A DNA stretch of 64,000 bases from JAZSNL01 sp045536365 (GTDB lineage Bacteria; Bacillota_I; Bacilli_A; ML615J-28; CAG-313), in assembly GCA_045536365.1 (NCBI GenBank), contig JAZSNL010000022.1:159621-223620 (forward strand), in the 5' to 3' direction. A model generated the notes under the pieces. That model saw only the letters and a program-made list of their open reading frames with translations, made no database searches and had not been told where the DNA came from. Numbering within the stretch: the stretch's first letter is position 1; each line of letters starts with the position of its first letter. Shown piece after piece: positions 26,559 through 35,780 of this stretch. Made by a program: the position numbers and the translations under genes.

Positions 26559-29350
26559 TACTGATTATTATTCTTTTTAACAATCTTATATTGACATAAT
26601 TCAAATAAAAACTCTAAATCATCTAAGATTTGAAAATCATATCTAATAGTATCAGCATCCATTAAATATTTAACTTGTTCTTCTTCACTAAAACTATTAA
26701 ATATTCTTTCACAATCTTCAAATTGATTTTTAAAAAACTCATTACAATATCCATCAATATCATTTGAAATATTTATATCCTTCACATTGTTCTTAATATA
26801 ATCTTTGATTCCATCTTTAATAGCCATTACACGACGATGCTTCATTAATCCTTCAAATGTAGTAATGCATCCATGTTTACGACGAACAAGATAATCTTTA
26901 CCATTATTAACGTCTTCAATTACTTCTTTTTTAGTCGAAGGAATCATTCCCATACATAACATAAAAGCTGTCCATCTCATGTGTTCTTGCATAGCCATAT
27001 AAGTTCTCTTTGTATCAGGGTATTCTAAACCATGTTGATATATTTTTTTATCGAATATTTTATTTTTTTCATTTGTGTATCTATAAGTGAATTTAACTTT
27101 TCTTTCTTCTTCAGTAAAATACTTATTATAAAATTCATCAAAAGAAACTTTTTTATTCTCTGAATCATTTTGATTTGTATTTTTACTTACACTCTCATAA
27201 TCATCAACATTATCAGGTTTTAATAAATCATATCCTAATAAATTTAATTTAGTTCTAATACTAAGAATTGCAAAAAGATTAGAATTTCTTTCAATTTGTG
27301 ATTTTGCATACCATGATTTAGTTAAATAATGCTGTTCACGCTTTTGTTTTTGAGCTGTTGTTTTAAGATTATATTTTTTCTTTTCTTCATTATCTAACTT
27401 TTCATATTTTGCATTTATTTTTTTCTCAATTTCATAAGCAGCATTTCTTTTTCTTGAAACACTATATAATTCTTGTTTAATTAAACTATTAAAATTAAAA
27501 ACTATCTTATCAGTTTCACCAAAGAAATAGTATTTTTTCTTATCATTATTTTTCTCATTTTTAACTTCTTCATTATGAGATAAAACAATACCATTAATTT
27601 CAACGCTTCCTGTATATTGTTTTTGTTCTTTATAGTTCAATTTTTCTCTTGCATAGTTTTCTTCAACACTAGAATCACTTATACGAACAAAAATATAGGT
27701 ATTTCCACTAACGTCCCATTCATTAACTTTACTTGTTAACTTTTCAGCAAAGTCAATATTCTCAATTTCATTGCCTATACTAATTATAATATAATTAATA
27801 TCCTCTTTTTTAGTCTTTTTAACATCTTCTTGTAATTTTGAATAAAATTCTTTACTATTAATATCAGTTTTAGGACGTAGATTAATCTCAGCTGGTTTTA
27901 CTTTTATTGGTTCATCATAAAATTCATCTTCTCTACCTTTAAAGAAATTAGCTTCATATTCAAATCGATGATATTGATGATTCATATTTTTACCAATATT
28001 ATCACTATTATTATAAACATAATAATTTACTAATTTATTTTTAACAACTTTTTTATCATTTTCTTTTTCTATTGTTAAAAATTGGTTATTCGCAACACTC
28101 GCAAGTAATATTTGTTGATTAGTAGCCCCATATCCAATTAAATATACATTAATATCTACATTATTTTTAAGTGTTCCAGTTTCGTAATCAATATGATCTT
28201 CATCCATAAACTTAGTTAATGGATATCTTTCAATAAAATTATAAGCCACATGACGATGACGATTAATATATTTAATACGTCCATCAGTAAGTTTTTCAAA
28301 TCTTGAAAAAGCCGATTCATTTTCTTCTGTTCCAATTACATAAACAGTTATATTTTTAGACGAAATAGAAATTTCTTTTTGATAAATTTTATTATCTAAA
28401 TTTTCCTTAAAATCTTCCCCTTGTTTAGTTATATATGAATCGATTTTAGGTTTAAGATCTTCATTAATTTTTCGAATTTCTTCTCTTTTTACTTCTTTAG
28501 ATAATTTTTTATCTTTTTTAATTTTTATAATTTTTTCATAAGCTCCAACATCAACTATTTTTATTATTTTACTATTGATATTAAAAACATAATTTTCAAC
28601 AATTTCTTGTTTTCTTTTTTCATCTCTTTCAATGATTTTTGATAATTCATTTGTAATAATTAAATTCTTCTTTTCATCTTTAGTATTGACAATAAAATAG
28701 CATTGTTCTGTATTATATTTTCGAAGTAATGAATAAATTGCTTTTCTAACATTAACACTTTGTTCAATATCAGTATCTATAAAAGCAGTACCTAACATCA
28801 TTAATTCATCATAATTTCCTTTAAAATCATCTACCACAACTACACTATATTTCTTTTTGTTAATTGAATTAATTAATTTTTTAGAATTATCATTATATCC
28901 AATAATTACAACATTTTCTTTTTTAAATTTAACACTTACTAATTTAGTAAACTTCCATGCTTGAATATAGAACAATGAACAAACAACTAAAATAGTATTG
29001 ATAAATACTAAAATAACTAATAAGTAAATAACTATTTTCCACACTTGAGAAGAATTATATAAACCCTCAAAAGTAGCAAAGTCAAACTTTAAAACAGCCC
29101 CTTCTACAGTTGATTTTAAAGCTTTTAATAATCCACCAAAAGTAAATGCTTGTTCATCAAATAATCTACCTGCTAAATTCAATGCAAATAAAGCAATGTA
29201 AATATACATAAATCTTAATTTTTTATAATCTCTTAAGAAAATTATTAGCTCATTTTTCTTATGTTGAAATAAAGCAACAACACCAGAAAATAAGGAAATC
29301 AACATAAATAAAATACAAACAAATAAACAAATAGATATTATAATTTCCAT
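26558..29350 (-). CDS. Large membrane protein, RCK-like with RyR-like C-terminus (partner A)
   Basis: 930 residues. Three hydrophobic helices lie near residues 4-28, 47-65 and 105-132. A Rossmann-like strand-loop then begins near 140 (ENVVIIGYNDNSKKLINSI), followed by a charged helical stretch (about 270-320) and a second nucleotide-binding-like region (VDINVYLIGYGATNQQILLA, near 395). Near residue 789 is EHMRW, then RRKHGCITTFEGL, matching the EHxRW and Lys-His pattern of the partner gene and resembling bacterial RyR domains. The start codon overlaps the partner's stop by one base, so the two are co-translated. This suggests a two-protein ligand-gated membrane complex. The TrkA/RCK and RyR readings are by eye; function is unknown. 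Confidence 0.65.
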   Translation of the reverse strand: MEIIISICLFVCILFMLISLFSGVVALFQHKKNELIIFLRDYKKLRFMYIYIALFALNLAGRLFDEQAFTFGGLLKALKSTVEGAVLKFDFATFEGLYNSSQVWKIVIYLLVILVFINTILVVCSLFYIQAWKFTKLVSVKFKKENVVIIGYNDNSKKLINSINKKKYSVVVVDDFKGNYDELMMLGTAFIDTDIEQSVNVRKAIYSLLRKYNTEQCYFIVNTKDEKKNLIITNELSKIIERDEKRKQEIVENYVFNINSKIIKIVDVGAYEKIIKIKKDKKLSKEVKREEIRKINEDLKPKIDSYITKQGEDFKENLDNKIYQKEISISSKNITVYVIGTEENESAFSRFEKLTDGRIKYINRHRHVAYNFIERYPLTKFMDEDHIDYETGTLKNNVDINVYLIGYGATNQQILLASVANNQFLTIEKENDKKVVKNKLVNYYVYNNSDNIGKNMNHQYHRFEYEANFFKGREDEFYDEPIKVKPAEINLRPKTDINSKEFYSKLQEDVKKTKKEDINYIIISIGNEIENIDFAEKLTSKVNEWDVSGNTYIFVRISDSSVEENYAREKLNYKEQKQYTGSVEINGIVLSHNEEVKNEKNNDKKKYYFFGETDKIVFNFNSLIKQELYSVSRKRNAAYEIEKKINAKYEKLDNEEKKKYNLKTTAQKQKREQHYLTKSWYAKSQIERNSNLFAILSIRTKLNLLGYDLLKPDNVDDYESVSKNTNQNDSENKKVSFDEFYNKYFTEEERKVKFTYRYTNEKNKIFDKKIYQHGLEYPDTKRTYMAMQEHMRWTAFMLCMGMIPSTKKEVIEDVNNGKDYLVRRKHGCITTFEGLMKHRRVMAIKDGIKDYIKNNVKDINISNDIDGYCNEFFKNQFEDCERIFNSFSEEEQVKYLMDADTIRYDFQILDDLEFLFELCQYKIVKKNNNQ

Positions 29351-31776
29351 TATTCTCTCTCCTCATTCTTTATCATCGCAACATTCAATGCATCAAAAAT
29401 AACATTAACATCTTTTAAGTCACTCATTTTAACTAAATTAGAATGTTTCTTTAAAACTTTATTAGTTTTATATCCATATTTAAATCCATTTGAAATATGG
29501 AACCTTAACCATCTTTCATGTTCTAATTTACACGCATTATATAATATTTGATAAGCATGTTCTGAATTAAAATCAAGTTCTAAATAATCTTTAAAATAAG
29601 ATTTATAAACAGATTTAAAATTCATTGCTGATAAACTAGATTTTTTAGACAACATTGGTTCTTCTTTCCAATGTTCTTCAATTTCAACTTTACTAAATCC
29701 TTTATTTTCATTATCAGCATATTGATTAATACCCTTTAACACATCATTAATAGTATATTTCTTATTTTCTTTACAAATAGTTTTACATAAAGATTCTAAA
29801 CTATTAATTTCATGATTTGAATTTAATTTTTTATATTGCATGAAATAACGATAAGAATAATTCTTAGCTTCTTCTGTATTTATAATCTTATCATAAGTAT
29901 AAAGCTCACTTGCATCACCAAAACAAATTACTGAAAAATCATATTTTTCTTCATATAATTTAATAAAATCCCATTCCAATTGACGAACATTTTGTTCATT
30001 TCTAATGTTTACCGCAATAATTTGAAAATTTTGTTTACAATCAGGATTACGGTCATATTCAGAAGAAATATCTCTTATTATCGCATTAGCTAAACGAATA
30101 TTTAAAATATCATCACCTAACGCAATAACAATTGCATCATAAGATAGAGTTTTATCTTTAGGATCAATTCCTGTTTTTCCATCAATATATTCAAAGAATT
30201 CTTGAGATAAACACTTTTCTTTTTTAAATCTAATTAATGGATAAGAATTATATTCTAATGATTTCCCATCTTTATTTTCTACAATTCCATAAATTTCTTT
30301 TTCTTTTTCCTTTACTGCATCTCTAACAATATCATCAAAAGATCTTTCAACAGTAATTTCTTCCTTAAGATTTACAAATAAAGGATGAGTTGCAAGAAAA
30401 GTACCAGATACACTATCAATATATTCATCTACCGCATTAACAAAGAAAGGTAAAATATTACCATTAATATCAACTTCCGCTGAATATTCAAATAATTTAG
30501 ATACAACCGCTCTTCCTTTTTCCCCAAATCCAAGAGACAATACTTTATAAATATCTTTTGAATTATCTTTAAATAAGAATAAATTTTCCTTACAAACTAA
30601 TTCCATTCTCTTTTCAATCAAATCTTTTGCAGCTAAATCAGCTTCATTAATTGGTGTAATTTGTACTTTTGTAAAGAACACATCCCAAACAACACCAAAT
30701 AATTTAACTAATAATTCATTATCAGAAAATAAACTCATATATTTGCTTTCTAAATTATCTTTAATACCTTGTTCAAAAGCACGAACATTTGTTTCATTCT
30801 TTGTTAAAACATAAAAATTAATTGTATTCTTAAAAAACTTTCTAAATAAAGCATAAATTTCAACTTTAACTTTAGAATAATTATCATAATCACCATTAAA
30901 TTCACAAGCGATTTTTTCCAATTCTTTTCTATCTTTTTCAAGTGCTTTTATTAAAACATTTATCTTATAATCAGTTTCCGCAAACACTGTTTCTGCATTC
31001 TTTTGATCATCTGCTACTGATTGTTCATTTAAATCAAAAGCAATCATATGAACATCACTAAACTTATCAATACCTAATGCTTCTAAAACAGTTTTTTCCC
31101 TTACACCAGTTTTTGTATTAACAGGATAATAAATATAACCACTAGAAAAAATTGCAGTACATAATGGATTTAAACGGTCAAAAGCACCTATATTACCAGA
31201 AAAAATAATAATACATGTTTCTTTTCTTGATAAATAATGTTTATTAATACTATGAGCTAAACTTAACGCATCATCTGTTACTGATGTAAAAATATAGAAA
31301 TGAGTATCAATCTTTTCTTTAATTTTTCTAGTTTTTGCGTCTTTCATTTCTCTTTTTAAACTAATTAAATTAACAAAATCAACACTAATAGTAAAAGAGA
31401 ATATTGTTAAAAAGACAGCACCTGACCATAAAGAAGCACCATAATATATTGTTTTTAAGATACTATCTATACCTTCTAAATCTCCACCAATCAATGGTAA
31501 ACCTTCAAACTGTAATCCACCTATTGCGGAAAACAATGCAGATAATACATTACTAAAAATTCCATCAAAATCCCTCGCATCAGAAATTAAGATAAAAATA
31601 ACAAACTTTGTTACTGTACTTACTAAAATTGCAATAAGAACAGTCAATCCTTCTGCTAAAAATTTTGTATCATTTTCTTTTTTTAATTTGAAATAATATA
31701 AAACCATATAATAGAAACCCATCCCAAAGATTCCTACTATTAATATATCTATTACCGCAACAAGCCAATCTGCCAT
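29350..31776 (-). CDS. Large membrane protein, RCK-like with RyR domain (partner B)
   Basis: 808 residues. Helices lie near 5-27, 42-65 and 112-136. Between the second and third is a Gly-rich segment LFSAIGGLQFEGLPLIGG that could line a pore or be a re-entrant loop. Cytoplasmic Rossmann-like units start near residue 158 (THFYIFTSVTDDALSLA) and later (YKVLSLGFGEKGRAVVSKL, near 415; SYDAIVIALGDDILNIRLA, near 550). The C-terminal EHERWLRFHISNGFKYGY with KKHSNLVKMSDL fits the bacterial RyR-domain pattern (HxRW, G-x-x-YG, K-x-H). It is the first gene of the pair, with its own promoter. It is distantly like partner A in layout, suggesting an ancient duplication and a hetero-oligomer. Confidence 0.7.
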   Translation of the reverse strand: MADWLVAVIDILIVGIFGMGFYYMVLYYFKLKKENDTKFLAEGLTVLIAILVSTVTKFVIFILISDARDFDGIFSNVLSALFSAIGGLQFEGLPLIGGDLEGIDSILKTIYYGASLWSGAVFLTIFSFTISVDFVNLISLKREMKDAKTRKIKEKIDTHFYIFTSVTDDALSLAHSINKHYLSRKETCIIIFSGNIGAFDRLNPLCTAIFSSGYIYYPVNTKTGVREKTVLEALGIDKFSDVHMIAFDLNEQSVADDQKNAETVFAETDYKINVLIKALEKDRKELEKIACEFNGDYDNYSKVKVEIYALFRKFFKNTINFYVLTKNETNVRAFEQGIKDNLESKYMSLFSDNELLVKLFGVVWDVFFTKVQITPINEADLAAKDLIEKRMELVCKENLFLFKDNSKDIYKVLSLGFGEKGRAVVSKLFEYSAEVDINGNILPFFVNAVDEYIDSVSGTFLATHPLFVNLKEEITVERSFDDIVRDAVKEKEKEIYGIVENKDGKSLEYNSYPLIRFKKEKCLSQEFFEYIDGKTGIDPKDKTLSYDAIVIALGDDILNIRLANAIIRDISSEYDRNPDCKQNFQIIAVNIRNEQNVRQLEWDFIKLYEEKYDFSVICFGDASELYTYDKIINTEEAKNYSYRYFMQYKKLNSNHEINSLESLCKTICKENKKYTINDVLKGINQYADNENKGFSKVEIEEHWKEEPMLSKKSSLSAMNFKSVYKSYFKDYLELDFNSEHAYQILYNACKLEHERWLRFHISNGFKYGYKTNKVLKKHSNLVKMSDLKDVNVIFDALNVAMIKNEERE

Positions 31777-31806
31777 AATACACCTCTTTTTAATACTTTA
31801 TAACTA

Positions 31807-31835
31807 ATTATATCATATTTCCTGTATTAAATCAA
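31807..31835 (-). promoter_or_regulatory. Promoter of the RyR/RCK gene pair
   Basis: On the minus strand TTGATT (31830-31835) and TATAAT (31807-31812) with 17-base spacing and an extended -10 TGA. AGAGGTG precedes the ATG. Confidence 0.7.
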
Positions 31836-31842
31836 AATAAAT

Positions 31843-31882
31843 AAAAAGATTCACAACGAATTTATTCGTTGCAAATCTTTTT
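31843..31882 (-). terminator. Terminator of the LRR lipoprotein operon
   Basis: CAACGAAT/ATTCGTTG, extended by AAAAAGAT/ATCTTTTT, ends just before the stop codon of the minus-strand gene. Confidence 0.85.
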
Positions 31883-33796
31883 TTATTCTTGACTATAACC
31901 CCATTCTACTGGACACTCTAGAATATTCCATAATTCACCCCATGTTTCAGGTTTAGAATCTGCTTCACAATAAATTGTTAAATCATAGCTGTCCTCAAAA
32001 GCACAATTTTCAATACTCGTAACACTCTTTGGAATAAATATACTAGTTAAACCATCACAAAAAAGAAATGTATTTTTTTTAATACTAGTAATTCCGTTTC
32101 CTAATACAACTTTTTCTAATTCATCACAACCTTCAAAAACACGTTCTTCTAATGTAGTAACGCTATCAGGAATTATTACAGTTTTTAATCTATCACATCT
32201 TTTAAATGCATATTCTTCTATTGTTTTTAAATTAGTTCCAAAAGAAACATTTACTAAATTGCCACAATAACTATAAGCATGATCTTCAATTATTAAAACA
32301 TTATCCGGAATAACTACATCTGATAAACTAGAACATCCAGAAAAAGCGCTTGACCCTATGCAAGTTACACTGTTTGGGATATCAAAATTAGTTAAACTTG
32401 AACAATTCACAAACATTAGAGGTTCAATTTTTTCAAGTGTATTTGGAAATTTTACGCTTTTTAAACCACTACAATCTTTAAAAGCAGCTGCCCAAATGCT
32501 TGTTACACTTTCTGGAATAATAATACTTGTTAATCCACTACATCCGGCAAATGCGCCACCTCCTATTCTTGTGACACTGTCAGGAATTTCAATACTTGTT
32601 AAATTTGAACAGCTTTCAAATGCATAATTATTAATAGCAGTAATATGATCGGGTATAACAAAACTAGTTAATTTATAACATCCAGAAAATAGACTACTTT
32701 CAATAGTTGTAATGCTTTTAGGAAGAGTAATACTAGATATTAAAGTATTCTTAAACGCACCTTCGCCAATACTTGTTACACTTTCTGGAATTTCAATACT
32801 TGCTAAATTTGAACAGCTTTCAAATGCATAATCCTTAATAGCAGTAATATGATCTGGTATAACAAAACTAGTTAATTTATGACATGCAGCAAACAGACTA
32901 CTTTCAATAGTTGTAATACTTTTAGGAAGAGTAATACTAGATATTAAAGTATTTCTAAACGCACCTGCACCAATACTTGTTACACTTTCTGGAATATCAA
33001 AATTTGCTATTCGTGTGCTTTTAAAAGCAAAAGAACCAATTTCAGTTAAGTTTTCAGGTAGATTAAGTTTTTCTAATTTTTCACAATCAGAAAATGCTAA
33101 AGAACCAATACTTATAACACTGTTAGGAATTTCAATTTCTTTTAAACTTAAACATTTTTCAAAAGTACCTTTTTTTATTTCTTTTAAATTATTTGGAAGA
33201 ACAAAATTTTCTAATTTTAAACATCTTGCAAACGCATATTCTCCAATACTTTCCACACTATTTGGTAATACTACCTTTGTTAAATACATACAGCCAGCAA
33301 ATGCCTTATCCGCAACCTTTTTTTGCTTAGTAATAATAATTTCTTTTAATGTATCAGGTACTTCTGGATCATAACCACCTTGAATAGGATCATTGGATCC
33401 GCCAAATAAGTATTCTAACATATCTTCATCCGAATCTGCTGTTCTACCAATGAAAGGAACTTCTAATTTAACCAGTTCATTACGTCCACCTAAAATACTT
33501 TTACCAATACTTTCAAGACTATTTGGTAGAACAACACTAGTTAAATCTTTGTCTTCAAAAGCCCTATCTTCTACTCTAATAACAGTATAAGTATCCTTTT
33601 TTACTTTTATTGTTTCTGGAATTATAACTTCACTTTGATTTCCATTATATTTCACTAAAACAGCTGTTTTTTCTTCATTATTTAACGTATAATAAACATC
33701 TTCAATAGTTACTTCAGATACTTTTTTTCCACATCCAATAAAAGTTGTTATTAAAATTAAAAAAACACTAATTATTAAAATATTTTTTAATTTCAT
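31883..33796 (-). CDS. BspA-like leucine-rich-repeat lipoprotein
   Basis: 637 residues. A signal peptide ends at the lipobox FIGC (Cys22). After an 80-residue lead domain come about 20 repeats of the treponemal/BspA type (LRR_5), each like CSGLTSIIIPESVTSIGxxAF, of about 23 residues. These folds make long surface solenoids that in other bacteria bind host proteins or other cells. The repeat DNA is partly duplicated (see 32556-32963). It follows a shorter LRR lipoprotein gene by 10 bases and is probably co-transcribed with it. The ligand is unknown. Confidence 0.92.
   Translation of the reverse strand: MKLKNILIISVFLILITTFIGCGKKVSEVTIEDVYYTLNNEEKTAVLVKYNGNQSEVIIPETIKVKKDTYTVIRVEDRAFEDKDLTSVVLPNSLESIGKSILGGRNELVKLEVPFIGRTADSDEDMLEYLFGGSNDPIQGGYDPEVPDTLKEIIITKQKKVADKAFAGCMYLTKVVLPNSVESIGEYAFARCLKLENFVLPNNLKEIKKGTFEKCLSLKEIEIPNSVISIGSLAFSDCEKLEKLNLPENLTEIGSFAFKSTRIANFDIPESVTSIGAGAFRNTLISSITLPKSITTIESSLFAACHKLTSFVIPDHITAIKDYAFESCSNLASIEIPESVTSIGEGAFKNTLISSITLPKSITTIESSLFSGCYKLTSFVIPDHITAINNYAFESCSNLTSIEIPDSVTRIGGGAFAGCSGLTSIIIPESVTSIWAAAFKDCSGLKSVKFPNTLEKIEPLMFVNCSSLTNFDIPNSVTCIGSSAFSGCSSLSDVVIPDNVLIIEDHAYSYCGNLVNVSFGTNLKTIEEYAFKRCDRLKTVIIPDSVTTLEERVFEGCDELEKVVLGNGITSIKKNTFLFCDGLTSIFIPKSVTSIENCAFEDSYDLTIYCEADSKPETWGELWNILECPVEWGYSQE
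32556..32963. repeat. Tandem 204-bp duplication inside the LRR gene
   Basis: Two adjacent blocks, about 32556-32759 and 32760-32963, are nearly identical and each codes 68 residues (three LRR units, with SSITLPKSITTIESSLF and KLTSFVIPDHITAI in both). The period is read from the recurring TACTAGATAT at 32731 and 32935. Confidence 0.85.
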
Positions 33797-33806
33797 TTTT
33801 TATCTC

Positions 33807-34919
33807 CTATTTTATTTCATAATTCCATATAACTTCACAATTAGTTACGTTCCACACATCACTCCAAGTTTCAAGTTTAGAAGCTACTTCACAGTAAATT
33901 GTTAAGTTACTACAATTTTCAAATACATTATTACCCATATAAGTTACACTACTTGGAATAATTATATTAATTAAATTACTACAATCATAAAAAGCAGCAT
34001 TTTCAATATTTAATACATTATTTGGAATATTAATACTTTTTAAATTTACACATTCTTTAAAAGCCGAATTACCAATAGTTACTAAATCATTTGGTAATAC
34101 AATATTGTTTAAACTACTACATTTATTAAAAACATTACTTTCAATAGCTACTAATGTACTTGGTAAAGTTACATCAGTTAAATTAGAACAGTTTGAAAAA
34201 CTACCTTTTTCTAGAATTGTAACACCTTCTGGTATTACAATGCTAGTTAAGCTTGCACACTTAGAAAAAGCATATTCTCCGATACTTTTAACAGAATCAG
34301 GTAAATTAATTTCTTTTAAACTTACGCATCCACTAAATGCTGATTCACCAATACTAGTTATATTTTTATGAAGTACAACACTTGTTAATACAGGACAATT
34401 TTCAAAAGTTGATTTTTCAATTTTTGTAAGTGCCTCAGGAAGTTCAATTTTTTCTAATCTAGAACAACCTTGGAATGCATTTTCACCAACTTTTAAAACA
34501 CTATTTGGAATATTTATATTCACCAATCTCTTACAATTATAAAAAGCAAATGATCCTATTTCAGTAACACCATCTGGTATTTCAATATCAACTAAACTTT
34601 CACAATTATAAAAAGCAGAACCTGATATTTTCTTTACTGTACTAGGTATAACTATTTTTGTTAAATTATTATTAATTTTTTGAAATGCGGCAAAGCCAAT
34701 AGATACTACTTCCATATCTTTACCTTTAATATAAACACTTGAAGGTATTTCAACCTCAAATTCATTACCTAAGTATCGATTTAAAGTAACAGTTTCCGTT
34801 TTTTCATCTATTAAATACTGACAATCATCTAGTTCAAAAGTATCATTAGTATTACAACTTACTAATGTTATTAATAATAACGATATGATTCCTATTATTA
34901 TAAATTTTTTTGTCTTCAT
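33807..34919 (-). CDS. BspA-like leucine-rich-repeat lipoprotein, shorter
   Basis: 370 residues. Lipobox LVSC (Cys22) follows a hydrophobic signal. A lead domain of about 60 residues precedes about 11 LRR_5 repeats (for example NCSNLTDVTLPSTLVAIESNVF), and the end CEVASKLETWSDVWNVTNCEV matches the end of the downstream 637-residue paralogue (CEADSKPETWGELWNILECPV). It is therefore a sister gene with fewer repeats. Both are likely anchored to the outer membrane face and displayed outward. Confidence 0.92.
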   Translation of the reverse strand: MKTKKFIIIGIISLLLITLVSCNTNDTFELDDCQYLIDEKTETVTLNRYLGNEFEVEIPSSVYIKGKDMEVVSIGFAAFQKINNNLTKIVIPSTVKKISGSAFYNCESLVDIEIPDGVTEIGSFAFYNCKRLVNINIPNSVLKVGENAFQGCSRLEKIELPEALTKIEKSTFENCPVLTSVVLHKNITSIGESAFSGCVSLKEINLPDSVKSIGEYAFSKCASLTSIVIPEGVTILEKGSFSNCSNLTDVTLPSTLVAIESNVFNKCSSLNNIVLPNDLVTIGNSAFKECVNLKSINIPNNVLNIENAAFYDCSNLINIIIPSSVTYMGNNVFENCSNLTIYCEVASKLETWSDVWNVTNCEVIWNYEIK

Positions 34920-35010
34920 AAATACCTCCTATTTTTAAATATTATACCATACATAAGATAACTTGTCAATGTATACTGGTGTTACTTACGATAAGTGACA
35001 ATAAAAATAA

Positions 35011-35036
35011 AAAAGCCGTCATTTAATGACGACTTA
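35011..35036 (-). terminator. Terminator of the helicase-partner operon
   Basis: A stem of CGTCATT/AATGACG, extended with one mismatch, followed on the minus strand by T-rich sequence, sits at the stop codon of the 35034 gene. Confidence 0.75.
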
Positions 35037-35780
35037 TCTTATTTTCCATTCTTCAATTTTTTCAAAATATCCTTTAGATACAAGCCAATAATAAATATCT
35101 TCTTTAATTTCTCCATTACTAGATACTATTAATTTACAAAACTTTTCAAAAATATCAAAAGGACCTTTTTCTAATTTTTCTAAATAATCTGCTAATTCTT
35201 GAATACTATTAAAAGAAACTTTTCCGATAATAATACTAGCTTTATCATTTAACATAAAATATAAATATTTACATAAAATAACAAACTCATCTTCTTTTAA
35301 AACAATACAAGATTTTCTTTCAAGATCGACAATCATATCATAAATATGTTGATCACTTACTCGTGATTTCATATATCTAGATAGGAAATGATCATCTAAT
35401 AATTTTTTGATTTTTATTATATATTTACCATCATTATTATTGATTATTTGTTCAAAGAAACCAATAAATTCACCATGGTTATTACTAACTAATCCTTTCC
35501 AAAAAATCTTTTGACAATTAGGATTTAATTTAGTAAGTGTTTCATAATATAATTCATCAAGATCACTTGATCCAAGAACGCTTTCTTCAATTGAAGATAC
35601 AATAATCATATTTTCATTAGAAAATTCATCTTGAAAATAATTTAATATTTCACCACCAAATAAGAATTGTTTTCCTTCTTCCCAAAATTCACCCATTTTT
35701 TCAAACAATTCAAACATATCAAGACATTCAATATCATTAAATGTACAAAAACCTACATTTTCTTTTTCACTATTTTCCAT
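35034..35780 (-). CDS. Unknown protein coupled to the helicase-nuclease
   Basis: About 248 residues from the ATG at 35780; an ATG two codons upstream is too close to the GGTGA site. It overlaps the end of the helicase gene by about 11 bases, so it is translated with it. It has no signal peptide or membrane helix and is acidic, with mixed helices and a hydrophobic core. I recognise no domain. Notable text: FLFGGEILNYFQDEF near residue 42 and KCKLIV-like Cys/Phe text (FDIFEKFCKLIV) near 212. Its position suggests a partner, regulator or immunity factor for the helicase-nuclease, which is an inference from position only. Confidence 0.7.
   Translation of the reverse strand: MENSEKENVGFCTFNDIECLDMFELFEKMGEFWEEGKQFLFGGEILNYFQDEFSNENMIIVSSIEESVLGSSDLDELYYETLTKLNPNCQKIFWKGLVSNNHGEFIGFFEQIINNNDGKYIIKIKKLLDDHFLSRYMKSRVSDQHIYDMIVDLERKSCIVLKEDEFVILCKYLYFMLNDKASIIIGKVSFNSIQELADYLEKLEKGPFDIFEKFCKLIVSSNGEIKEDIYYWLVSKGYFEKIEEWKIR

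Noticed and set aside
32556..32963. CRISPR-like array
   Set aside because: The regular period comes from coding LRR repeats with no short identical repeats and unique spacers.
32358..33590. Open frames on the plus strand inside the LRR genes
   Set aside because: They are antisense shadows of the repeats, without ribosome sites or their own composition.
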